A DNA stretch of 54,825 nt, taken from contig JAKIZK010000003.1 in the NCBI GenBank assembly GCA_022708055.1, positions 332-55,156 on the forward strand, in the 5' to 3' direction. The stretch comes from Bacteroidota bacterium (lineage in GTDB: Bacteria; Bacteroidota; Bacteroidia; Chitinophagales; Chitinophagaceae). Below, in pieces: positions 35,626 to 43,089 of this stretch. The position numbers and the translations under genes were made by a program. The notes below the pieces were generated by a model, which was not told the origin of the DNA, made no database searches, and saw only the letters and a program-made list of their open reading frames with translations. Within the stretch, counting starts at the first letter, position 1, and every line of letters begins with the position of its first letter.

Positions 35626-36795
35626 TTAAGGTATCTGCATTTTAAATCTTTTCACCTGCTCTCGTATAGAGGTCTCTATTGCTGATTCCAATGTTTGCTT
35701 TCCGTTAGTTGCCATTTTCTTTTTGGCATCGGCAATAAATACATTTCTTTTTTCATTTACGGTCTGCATTTCTTTTTGAATGGCAGAACGATCGGCTTGT
35801 TTTTGTTCTATATAAAGCAGCAAATCTTTGTTGCTTTTGTTTTTAAGATTATCAGGCAATGTTTTTTTATCCAGTTTGTTTATTATGTCTTTATCGCTTT
35901 TTACTGCATCTACCAGATCCCATGATTCATTATTGTAGGCATTGCTCATTGATTTGGCTGCAGCTCTTTGTGCTGCCATTCCATTTCCCAGTGTAGCATT
36001 TGCCTCGTCCACTTCCTTTTGCATATTTGCTCTGTATTTTCCCTGAGCGCCATAAGCGATATAAGTTGCATTCAGCCGGTTATTTAAAACGATAAGTGTA
36101 CTATCGTAAGGTGTAGGTATGTCTATTATCTTTTCATTCTGATTGATATTGGTAAAACTGCCATTGCCACATTCGCCCAGCAGATTCCAGTGTTCTCGTA
36201 TGCCCTGCATACGATCGCCGCAGTAAATTGTATTTACTATTACCCCTTTTTCTTTTGCCTTGGCACAGGCAGCAGTATAGGTTACATTCCCCTGTAAAAA
36301 ATCTTCATTGCCTGCAATAAAAATTACCTTGTACTGATCATTCTTTTCATTCCACTTCAACTCATCCAATGAGGTATAAATAACCTTTCCGCAATATTCT
36401 TCGCCACCATTGGTGTTGAGGTTAAATAAAATTTTTGAAATGCTGTCTAAGTCTTGTGTGAAACTTACCAGTTGTTTTACATAACCATTTGCAGCACTGT
36501 TGCTGCTACGGCCATACTCATATAATGATACTTCAATCTGTGGTTTGGAATTGTCATCACATTTTACCCGGCCCAGTGTATTCACCATATTCCAGAGTTG
36601 CGCCTTGGCCTGCTCTATCAGCCCATCCATACTGTTACTTACATCCAGCAATATGGCTGCCTGTATTTTTTTAGGAACCACTTTGGTTTCAGTAAATTTT
36701 TTAATCGTTTCCGCTTGTGTAGTCTGCGGCTTTTTTGCAAAACTAAAAATCAGAACTAAGGAAAGGGCACAAATGGCCAAGGCAGTGCGTTGCAT
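35626..36795 (-). CDS. Exported von Willebrand factor A domain protein
   Basis: This 389-residue protein has an N-terminal signal sequence or anchor (MQRTALAICALSLVLIFSFA). A vWA domain (about 44-245) follows, with the metal-ion-dependent adhesion motif DVSNSMDG (DxSxS, about 51-55), a VIFIAGNEDF strand near 158-167 and NTIYCGD near 192-198. A helical, Lys-rich C-terminal region (about 270-389) looks like coiled coil. vWA proteins bind partners through a metal site; the partner is unknown. It converges with puuD with a 28-bp gap and is not obviously linked to urate breakdown. Confidence 0.8.
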   Translation of the reverse strand: MQRTALAICALSLVLIFSFAKKPQTTQAETIKKFTETKVVPKKIQAAILLDVSNSMDGLIEQAKAQLWNMVNTLGRVKCDDNSKPQIEVSLYEYGRSSNSAANGYVKQLVSFTQDLDSISKILFNLNTNGGEEYCGKVIYTSLDELKWNEKNDQYKVIFIAGNEDFLQGNVTYTAACAKAKEKGVIVNTIYCGDRMQGIREHWNLLGECGNGSFTNINQNEKIIDIPTPYDSTLIVLNNRLNATYIAYGAQGKYRANMQKEVDEANATLGNGMAAQRAAAKSMSNAYNNESWDLVDAVKSDKDIINKLDKKTLPDNLKNKSNKDLLLYIEQKQADRSAIQKEMQTVNEKRNVFIADAKKKMATNGKQTLESAIETSIREQVKRFKMQIP

Positions 36796-36879
36796 AATTA
36801 TCAGGTTTTAGAACCAGAAGATGCCATGGCCCGAAATATTTCACACTACGAAACCTGTCTTTTTACAACTTTTTAACTT

Positions 36880-38769
36880 TTATTGCTGCATTGCACCCAC
36901 GCTGCGCTCTACAAAAGCTGTTAAGTCTGCACCCTTCAGTAAACCAGTAGCCAGCAAGGCCAGATCGGTAAGTTGTTTGGTCATCATGTACTGTTGTGCT
37001 TCATCTGCCGCCAGTATTTTTGCCATTACCGGATGGTTGGCATTGATCGCTACTTTATAGGTATCGGGCATATTCCCGTAAAAGTTCATACCGCCACCCA
37101 TTCGACTCATGTCTTTCATACGGCGCATCCATTCTTCCATAGTAACCGTAACCGGTAAGGCATCAGCCGGCAGACTTTCCACTTCTACTTTCATATTTGC
37201 ATTATTCAATGCCTTTTCAAATGCCTGTTTCAGTTTATTGCTTTCCTCATCCGTTAGTGGATGCTTTTCAGTATTCTCTTTCTCAATCAGTTTATCAATT
37301 ACATCTGCATCTACCCGCTTTAGTGATGTTTTTTCAAGTTTCATTTCCAGATGCTGAATAAAATGCGTATCAATAGGCGAATCCATCAACAGCACATCAT
37401 AGTTTTTCTTATGCGCTACGGCTACATAGCTGTGTTGTCTTTCGGCATCTGCCGTATAAAGCCATACTTGTTGTCCGTTTTTATCGGTTTGAAAATCTTT
37501 AACCTTTATGCTGTACTCATCCAGTGTAAAATAGGATTTTGATGTATTGGTTAGCAGTAAAAACTCTTTTGCTTTCTCATAAAATTTTTCATCGCTCAAT
37601 GCACCATATTTTACAAATATGCCAATGTCGCCCCATTTTTCTTCATAAGATTTTCTGTCTTTCTTAAATAATTCGGTAAGCTTCTCGGCTACCTTGCGGC
37701 TGATGTAACTGTTTATCTTTTTTACATTGCCGTCGCTTTGCAAAAATGAACGACTTACATTCAATGGAATATCCGGCGAATCAATAACACCATGTAACAG
37801 TAGTAAAAATTCGGGAACAATATCTTTCACTTCATCAGTTATAAACACCTGACGGCTGAAGAGTTTGATTTTGTTTTTCTGTATTTCAAAATCATTTTTC
37901 AGTTTGGGAAAATATAATACCCCGGTAAGATTGAAGGGATAATCTACATTGAGATGAATCCAAAATAAGGGTGCTTCGCTAAAAGGATAGAGTTCATTAT
38001 AAAAATTCAAATAGTCTTCATCTTTCAAATCCGAAGGCGATTTCGTCCAGATAGGTGTAGTGTTGTTAATAATGTTATCAACTTCCACCGTTTTATATTT
38101 TGGCTTGCCTTCTTCATCATTGCCATCCTCTACAGACTCTGACTTGGTGCCAAACTGTACCGGAACGGGAAGAAATTTTGCATACTTATCCAAGATACTT
38201 TGTATGCGGTGGTTTTCTAAAAACTCAATTGAATCTTCGTTTATATAAAGAATGATGTCAGTACCTCTTTCGGTGCGGTTGCCTTCGGTAATTTCAAATT
38301 CGGTGCTGCCATCACAGATCCAGCGGGCAGGCACAGCGTTTTCCTGATAGCTAAGTGCTTGTATTTCCACTTTATCGGCCACCATAAAAGCTGAATAAAA
38401 ACCAAGGCCAAATCTTCCGATGATTTCATTGGCGTCGTTGGCTTCCTTAAACTTTTCCATAAACTCGGTAGCGCCTGAAAAAGCCACCTGATTAATATAT
38501 TTCTTTATTTCTTCGGCGGTCATACCTATACCACTATCACTGACAGTTATCGTTTTTGCCTCTTTGTCAACAGTTATTTTAATATTCAAATTTCCCAACT
38601 CATTATTGTAATGACCCAGCGAGCTCAATCTTTTCAGTTTCTGAGTAGCATCTACCGCATTGCTTACTAGCTCACGCAGAAAAATTTCATGGTCACTGTA
38701 TAAAAATTTTTTAATAATCGGGAAAATATTTTCCGTATTGATGGAGATTGTACCTTTTTCCTGTACCAT
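36880..38769 (-). CDS. htpG: Molecular chaperone HtpG (Hsp90 family)
   Basis: This 629-residue bacterial Hsp90 has the GHKL ATPase domain at the N-terminus: ELVSNAVDATQKL (about 34-46), SDSGIGMTAEEI (about 78-89) and GRFGLGFYSAFMVADKV (about 117-133). The middle domain includes NVSRSFLQSD (about 340-349), and a C-terminal dimerisation domain follows without the eukaryotic MEEVD tail. It remodels client proteins with DnaK. A TACATTTG -7-like element lies upstream on the minus strand (38793-38800). The gene appears single. Confidence 0.96.
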   Translation of the reverse strand: MVQEKGTISINTENIFPIIKKFLYSDHEIFLRELVSNAVDATQKLKRLSSLGHYNNELGNLNIKITVDKEAKTITVSDSGIGMTAEEIKKYINQVAFSGATEFMEKFKEANDANEIIGRFGLGFYSAFMVADKVEIQALSYQENAVPARWICDGSTEFEITEGNRTERGTDIILYINEDSIEFLENHRIQSILDKYAKFLPVPVQFGTKSESVEDGNDEEGKPKYKTVEVDNIINNTTPIWTKSPSDLKDEDYLNFYNELYPFSEAPLFWIHLNVDYPFNLTGVLYFPKLKNDFEIQKNKIKLFSRQVFITDEVKDIVPEFLLLLHGVIDSPDIPLNVSRSFLQSDGNVKKINSYISRKVAEKLTELFKKDRKSYEEKWGDIGIFVKYGALSDEKFYEKAKEFLLLTNTSKSYFTLDEYSIKVKDFQTDKNGQQVWLYTADAERQHSYVAVAHKKNYDVLLMDSPIDTHFIQHLEMKLEKTSLKRVDADVIDKLIEKENTEKHPLTDEESNKLKQAFEKALNNANMKVEVESLPADALPVTVTMEEWMRRMKDMSRMGGGMNFYGNMPDTYKVAINANHPVMAKILAADEAQQYMMTKQLTDLALLATGLLKGADLTAFVERSVGAMQQ

Positions 38770-38898
38770 ATATTAGAAGTTTTTTGCGGCTGCAAATGTA
38801 CAAGAGCCGTTCCAAACAGAAAATGATTGACAGAGTGGCAGCAAAAGTGTTAGATAACGAAGTTTAAATTCAAATATTTAGCAACTCCTAAAAATTGC

Positions 38899-39510
38899 TT
38901 ATTCAGAAGACATTATATGTTCGGGGCAATCGATTCTTAAGTCCTTTTCTGAAAGGCGGGTATTCAGCAATTTGCAATAGTGAGAATTCTTATTTTTACC
39001 ATGCTGATAATGCTGACATGTAAAACACATTCTTTGTATAGTGATAATGCCTGCCTTATTTAGATAATGAATAATATTTAAAAGATTAAACAAAAAAGAT
39101 TCTTTTTCAGATTCAGACATTTGCTCAATGGGAGACAGGATATGATTTGCAAAAAGTGAAATCCGTTTTGCCAATGCCATCCCCTTTGGGGTTAAATGCA
39201 TTACAAAGCTCCTTGTATCATTCTGAATAACTTCTTTATAAATTAATGCTTTTCGCTCAAGAGATTTTATAGTGTCGCTAATTGATGCCCTTGTTATATT
39301 AAACTCATCAGCCAGATAGCTTACTTTTCGCATGGGTGCAGCATGATGCAATAAAAAAACCAGTACTTGTACTTGTATTGGGCTTAAAGAATACTCTTTA
39401 CTCTCGTTCCATAGTAATACCCTGAAAGCTTGTGATACCCTTTCTAATGATGCTAGGATTTTACCATCAATGCCAGCATTATGAATATCCAGATTAAATG
39501 CTGTTGTCAT
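38899..39510 (-). CDS. MarR-family regulator with C-terminal four-Cys motif
   Basis: The first 155 residues form a MarR winged helix (SPIQVQVLVFLLHH, about 43-56; VSYLADEFNITRASISDTIKSLERK, about 63-87; a wing ending at LTPKG). The last 45 residues are unusual for MarR: C162-x2-C165-x13-C179-x15-C195, with His at 167, 170, 177 and 198. Such spacing suggests a metal or Fe-S site that could sense redox or metal state. That is inferred, not shown. It starts 2 bp after the DUF2024 stop and is in one operon with it, so it may control the unit and the nearby thioredoxin-like gene. Confidence 0.85.
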   Translation of the reverse strand: MTTAFNLDIHNAGIDGKILASLERVSQAFRVLLWNESKEYSLSPIQVQVLVFLLHHAAPMRKVSYLADEFNITRASISDTIKSLERKALIYKEVIQNDTRSFVMHLTPKGMALAKRISLFANHILSPIEQMSESEKESFLFNLLNIIHYLNKAGIITIQRMCFTCQHYQHGKNKNSHYCKLLNTRLSEKDLRIDCPEHIMSSE

Positions 39511-39512
39511 AT

Positions 39513-39776
39513 TTAATTACAATTTTCCATCTCAAGAATGAAATATCCTTTTTGCTTAATATCTTGCTCCCACTGTGGTCTTAATTCTTCAATATGGCAA
39601 AAACAACACTCCGCTGCTGTCAGTTTTTGACCATCCTGACCTTTAGATTTTAAATAATTTCTGCCATAGCCATGAATAATACTTAACTCTTTAATTTCTT
39701 CGGGTGCAATTATGTCAAAATGCATCACACTACCATCTTTTTTGGTAACATAAGTATCCCAAACTGCAATTTTCAT
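39513..39776 (-). CDS. DUF2024 family protein
   Basis: This 87-residue protein matches the DUF2024 layout: MKIAVWDTYVTKKDGSVMHFDIIAPEEI at the start, then HGYGRNYLKSKGQ, ECCFCHIEELRPQW and a closing YFILEMENC. Cys residues at about 57, 58 and 60 plus His61 (CCFCH) could bind metal or form disulfides. Its function is not known. It lies directly upstream of the marR gene (2-bp gap). A perfect palindrome sits 16 bp before its start codon and may be the operator. Confidence 0.82.
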   Translation of the reverse strand: MKIAVWDTYVTKKDGSVMHFDIIAPEEIKELSIIHGYGRNYLKSKGQDGQKLTAAECCFCHIEELRPQWEQDIKQKGYFILEMENCN

Positions 39777-39792
39777 ATTTAATATTTAGATT

Positions 39793-39810
39793 AATGAATA
39801 CATATTCATT
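39793..39810. promoter_or_regulatory. Palindrome upstream of DUF2024-marR (possible operator)
   Basis: AATGAATA (39793-39800) and TATTCATT (39803-39810) are exact reverse complements separated by CA, starting 16 bp upstream of the minus-strand DUF2024 ATG. An 18-bp AT-rich symmetric site near a marR operon is a natural candidate for autoregulation. No -7/-33 promoter boxes are evident around it, so the assignment is inferential. Confidence 0.45.
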
Positions 39811-39860
39811 TTAAGAATAAATGCAACTAATTTTTAATAATGCAATTGAATAATAATGAG

Positions 39861-39892
39861 ATGCCCTGTAAAACTAATACTTTACAGGGCAT
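39861..39892 (-). terminator. Terminator-like hairpin after the thioredoxin-like gene
   Basis: ATGCCCTGTAAA (39861-39872) pairs perfectly over 12 bp with TTTACAGGGCAT (39881-39892) around an 8-nt loop. On the minus strand it begins 4 nt after the stop of the thioredoxin-like gene. The following CTCATTATTATT is only moderately T-rich. Confidence 0.6.
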
Positions 39893-39896
39893 GTCA

Positions 39897-40130
39897 TTAA
39901 CCTTTTACATCGGCCATTGAAGCGCCAAAGTTGATGTGGAGAACATTTCCATTTGGCGTTACCAAAGCTGGCACTGATTTCACACCGGCTTGCTCAGCTT
40001 CTTCAATTCTTGATTTGTCGCTGCCAAGATGTACCACATCTACATTTTCGGAGCCAAGCAGATTTACAATGTCGTGTTCTGCACTTACACACACCGGGCA
40101 ACCGGCATGATAGAAAGTTGATTTTGCCAT
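39897..40130 (-). CDS. Thioredoxin/glutaredoxin-like small protein with CPVC
   Basis: This 77-residue protein has the active-site motif CPVC (Cys11, Cys14), after a short beta strand (STFYHAGCPVC). A cis-Pro-like VKSVPALVT (about 50-58) follows, then a final LHINFGA strand. This is the thioredoxin fold in reduced form, shorter than classic thioredoxin (about 105) and near glutaredoxin size. It may reduce a disulfide or act as a redox carrier; the partner is unknown. It is upstream of and on the same strand as DUF2024-marR, with its own promoter carrying a palindrome, and a hairpin separates the two. Confidence 0.82.
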   Translation of the reverse strand: MAKSTFYHAGCPVCVSAEHDIVNLLGSENVDVVHLGSDKSRIEEAEQAGVKSVPALVTPNGNVLHINFGASMADVKG

Positions 40131-40153
40131 TTTTACAGGTTTTTATTTTGCAG

Positions 40154-40167
40154 TGGCAATATTGCCA
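40154..40167. promoter_or_regulatory. 14-bp perfect palindrome at the start of the thioredoxin-like transcript
   Basis: TGGCAATATTGCCA is its own reverse complement. It lies 4 bp downstream of the -7 box and would overlap the expected start of transcription, 24 bp before the ATG. It could be a second regulator site. The sequence differs from the palindrome between the promoter boxes. Confidence 0.4.
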
Positions 40168-40170
40168 AAA

Positions 40171-40203
40171 CAAATATAATTAGGATTCCTAACTATTTGC
40201 AAA
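40171..40203 (-). promoter_or_regulatory. Promoter of the thioredoxin-like gene with an internal palindrome
   Basis: On the minus strand TTTG (40200-40203) and TATATTTG (40171-40178) are separated by 21 nt, a match to the Bacteroidetes consensus. The palindrome TTAGGATTCCTAA (40180-40192, 6-bp arms around one base) lies between the two boxes, where a bound repressor would block sigma factor. The nearby MarR protein is the obvious candidate, which is inference. Confidence 0.62.
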
Positions 40204-40310
40204 AAAATATTTTACCCAAAATATTAGTTTTTTATTACTAAATGTTTTAGCTTCGTTTTCGCTCCCGAAAAAAACCGGGACATCAATACGCAAACTCATA
40301 ACTTTAAAGC

Positions 40311-41345
40311 ATGGCAAAATCAGAAAAAACAACCGAAACAGTAAATCCTAATTCCGAGAAGCTTAAAGCACTCAAACTTACCATGGATAAGATTGAGAAA
40401 GACTATGGAAAAGGCAGTGTAATGATGATGAATGAAAAGGCCGAAAGCCAACAAGAAGTGATATCCACCGGCTCTATCGGCCTGGATGTTGCCCTTGGCA
40501 TTGGTGGCCTTCCCCGTGGCAGAGTCGTAGAAATATATGGCCCCGAATCTTCTGGTAAAACCACCATTGCTACCCACATTATTGCTGAAGCACAGAAAAA
40601 AGGAGGTATGTGTGCCATTATAGATGCCGAACATGCATTTGACAGCAGCTATGCCAAAAAATTAGGCGTTGATGTTGACAATCTGCTGATTTCTCAACCC
40701 GACTATGGTGAGCAAGCATTAGAAATTGCAGACCGCTTAATTCTTTCCGGTGCATTGGATGTAGTTGTAATTGACTCAGTAGCCGCCCTGGTACCCAAGA
40801 GCGAACTGGAAGGCGAAATGGGCGATAGTAAAATGGGCTTGCATGCCCGACTGATGAGCCAGGCACTACGAAAATTAACCGCTACCATTTCCAAAACAGG
40901 CACTATCTGTATTTTCATCAATCAGCTTCGCGAAAAAATAGGGGTAATGTTTGGCAACCCCGAAACAACTACCGGTGGTAATGCTTTAAAGTTTTATGCA
41001 TCAGTACGTTTGGATATTCGCAGACAAACACAGGTAAAAGATGGTGATGAAGCCATAGGCAACCATGTAAAAGTGAAAGTGGTAAAGAATAAAGTAGCTC
41101 CCCCATTCCGTGCTGCTGAGTTTGACATTATTTTTGGCGAAGGCATATCCAAAACGGGTGAAATAATTGATATGGGAACCGAACTGGAAATAGTACAAAA
41201 AAGCGGCAGCTGGTATAGTTATAATGGCGATAAACTTGGTCAGGGACGTGATGCGGTAAAACAATTATTGGTAGATAATCCCGAGTTGGCTTCAGAAATT
41301 GAAGGAAAAATTAGAGAAAAAATCAAAGAAATGCAGACAGCCTGA
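40311..41345 (+). CDS. recA: Recombinase RecA
   Basis: This 344-residue RecA has the Walker A motif GPESSGKT (77-84), Walker [13 protein letters not shown] (about 143-154), the loop-2 and DNA-binding region [33 protein letters not shown] (about 204-236), and a C-terminal domain ending in an [14 protein letters not shown] tail, shorter and less acidic than in E. coli. It pairs and exchanges homologous DNA strands and serves in DNA repair and, where present, LexA cleavage. I see no recognisable LexA box upstream. It diverges from the thioredoxin-like gene and ends at its own terminator. Confidence 0.98.
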   Translation: MAKSEKTTETVNPNSEKLKALKLTMDKIEKDYGKGSVMMMNEKAESQQEVISTGSIGLDVALGIGGLPRGRVVEIYGPESSGKTTIATHIIAEAQKKGGMCAIIDAEHAFDSSYAKKLGVDVDNLLISQPDYGEQALEIADRLILSGALDVVVIDSVAALVPKSELEGEMGDSKMGLHARLMSQALRKLTATISKTGTICIFINQLREKIGVMFGNPETTTGGNALKFYASVRLDIRRQTQVKDGDEAIGNHVKVKVVKNKVAPPFRAAEFDIIFGEGISKTGEIIDMGTELEIVQKSGSWYSYNGDKLGQGRDAVKQLLVDNPELASEIEGKIREKIKEMQTA

Positions 41346-41387
41346 TTTTAGACCGTTGAAATAGTTAAATATGGGTTAGTAATATAC

Positions 41388-41414
41388 ATCCCGGTTTCAA
41401 AGCCGGGATTTTTT
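41388..41414 (+). terminator. Rho-independent terminator after recA
   Basis: ATCCCGG (41388-41394) pairs with CCGGGAT (41403-41409), with an 8-nt loop, followed by TTTTT and more T after one A. Confidence 0.82.
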
Positions 41415-41529
41415 ATTTTTATTAGCAAAATAATTAGGCAATCAATTTGATTAATGTTTAAACATCATTATTTTTGGCCATTCATGTGAGCAACCGATAC
41501 GTCACAGTTATCGTTTTATAAAATAAATA

Positions 41530-42426
41530 ATGACAACCCATAATAAAGTAAATATACTGGCAGCTTTGGCCTTAACGGCCAGCTTTTTTTTGCCTTGGGT
41601 AGTATGGAATAATGCTACCATAACCGGGCTTTCTATGCCAACAGGAGATTTTTTTGCAACTGCCAAAGAACAGTTTGGCGTTGAAAATCCTTTTCCGCAG
41701 TTCAGCTATGCTTTTAATATTTTCTGGTTAATTCCGGTAGCCGCAATAGCTGCCATTTTATTTTGTATCACAAAAAAAGATGCTTTCTGGCCATCTGTTA
41801 TAGCCGGGCTACTTTCGGTATCATTAGCATTGGTTTATTTTTTATTTAGCAAAAACCTGGTTGATCAGTTAGGAACTAGCGCCACCGTTTGGGGACATAT
41901 AAAACCCTGGATTTTTGTACATCTGTCGGCAGCTATCGTATTGATTTTTTCGGGCGGGAAACAGCGTTGGTTATTAAAAACAATTTTGCTAATTGCTACA
42001 GCAGTTGCTGCTATAGTGGGCTTCAATATGGCAAGTGGCCACGCCCAACAAAAAATTCTGGATGAAACTTTTGGTTCAACAGATAAAGAAAAGGCTGCCT
42101 ATACTTTTTCATCAGCAGCATTAATAAAAGAGTTTTTGGCAAATGATACTGCATCTAATAAAAAGTATAAAGAAAAGATTGTCGAAGTTTCAGGAAATAT
42201 TGCAGCTGTAGAAATAGCCGCCGACTCGGTAGGTACGATTCGCTTTGAGGACAGCACGGGCTCTTTCGCCAGTTTTACATTGGAGAAAAATCAGTTTCCA
42301 AATATTCAATCACTTAAAGCAGGTGATGCTGTTGTAATTAAAGGCGTATGCAGTGGCAGTATTTTCAGCGAAATATTAAACAATACGCAGATAAGTTTTA
42401 AACGTTCCGTAATCTCTAAAAAATAA
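41530..42426 (+). CDS. Membrane protein with C-terminal OB-fold (tRNA_anti-like)
   Basis: This 298-residue protein has about five hydrophobic helices (about 8-26, 58-78, 88-106, 122-140 and 147-167) followed by a soluble C-terminal domain (about 195-298). The domain begins with an acidic helix (SSAALIKEFLANDTASNKKY) and has the OB-fold pattern KIVEVSGNIAAVEI ... IRFEDSTGSFASF ... LKAGDAVVIKGVCSG. This is the tRNA_anti-like fold found in small Bacteroidota envelope proteins; its ligand is unknown. It precedes the YceI gene by 10 bp and is likely translated from the same mRNA. Confidence 0.75.
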   Translation: MTTHNKVNILAALALTASFFLPWVVWNNATITGLSMPTGDFFATAKEQFGVENPFPQFSYAFNIFWLIPVAAIAAILFCITKKDAFWPSVIAGLLSVSLALVYFLFSKNLVDQLGTSATVWGHIKPWIFVHLSAAIVLIFSGGKQRWLLKTILLIATAVAAIVGFNMASGHAQQKILDETFGSTDKEKAAYTFSSAALIKEFLANDTASNKKYKEKIVEVSGNIAAVEIAADSVGTIRFEDSTGSFASFTLEKNQFPNIQSLKAGDAVVIKGVCSGSIFSEILNNTQISFKRSVISKK

Positions 42427-42436
42427 AAAAACAAGA

Positions 42437-42979
42437 ATGAAAAAAACCACATTTCTATTTTTCTGTATGCTGGCAGTTACCGGTATTTTTGGGCAGAAAA
42501 AAACTACGGCTACTGCCAGTGTAAGCTTTGATGCTACCACACCAAAAGATGCTTTACCCAAAGCAGAAAACAAAACAGTTATCGGCTCCTTTGACACAAA
42601 AACAGGTGCTGTAGCATTTGAAGCTGCTGTAAAAAATTTCGCTTTCTCAAACCCCCAAATGCAAAGCCATTTTAATGGCGCCAACTGGATGAACTCTGAC
42701 CAGTTTCCAAAATTTACTTACACAGGCACTATTGATAATTTTTCAAAAATCAAGCTTTCCAAAAATGGTGTTTACTCAGCCAAAGTAAATGGCAATATGA
42801 CAATTAAGGGTATAACAAAAAAAATAAAAGTAGCCGGAAAAATAACTGTAGCCGAAGGGAAAATTACAGTTACTGCAGATTTTAAAATTAAATTATCTGA
42901 TTTTGGAATCAGCGGACAACCTGTTATTGCAGGAAAAGTATCCACTGAACCTAAAGTAACCGTAGTAGCAGTATTCTAA
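42437..42979 (+). CDS. YceI-family exported lipid-binding protein
   Basis: This 180-residue protein has a signal peptide (MKKTTFLFFCMLAVTGIFG). A YceI-like lipocalin barrel follows: VIGSFDTKTGAVAFEAAVKNFAF (about 49-71), FNGANWMNSDQFPKFTYTG (about 80-98), VNGNMTIKGITKKIKV (about 117-132), and a final FKIKLSDFGISGQPVIAGK (about 151-169). YceI proteins bind isoprenoid-like lipids in the periplasm. The coupling to the OB-fold membrane protein upstream is typical of a two-gene unit. It ends at a shared bidirectional terminator. Confidence 0.88.
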   Translation: MKKTTFLFFCMLAVTGIFGQKKTTATASVSFDATTPKDALPKAENKTVIGSFDTKTGAVAFEAAVKNFAFSNPQMQSHFNGANWMNSDQFPKFTYTGTIDNFSKIKLSKNGVYSAKVNGNMTIKGITKKIKVAGKITVAEGKITVTADFKIKLSDFGISGQPVIAGKVSTEPKVTVVAVF

Positions 42980-43001
42980 TTTATCAATTTTAGATAAATA
43001 A

Positions 43002-43032
43002 AAAAACCCTCCAAATTGAACGGAGGGTTTTT
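43002..43032. terminator. Bidirectional terminator between yceI and the MG2-like gene
   Basis: AAAAACCCTCC (43002-43012) is the reverse complement of GGAGGGTTTTT (43022-43032), around a 9-nt loop. T runs on both strands let it serve the plus-strand yceI gene and the minus-strand gene that ends at 43090. Confidence 0.82.
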
Positions 43033-43089
43033 AGCTTTATAAAGACGAGAATAATTGATAAAAAAAATATATAATGGTTGAGAGAATAA

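Noticed and set aside
36489..36811. Open frames antisense to the vWA gene
   Set aside because: They lie opposite a gene with a clear signal sequence and DxSxS motif and have no support of their own.
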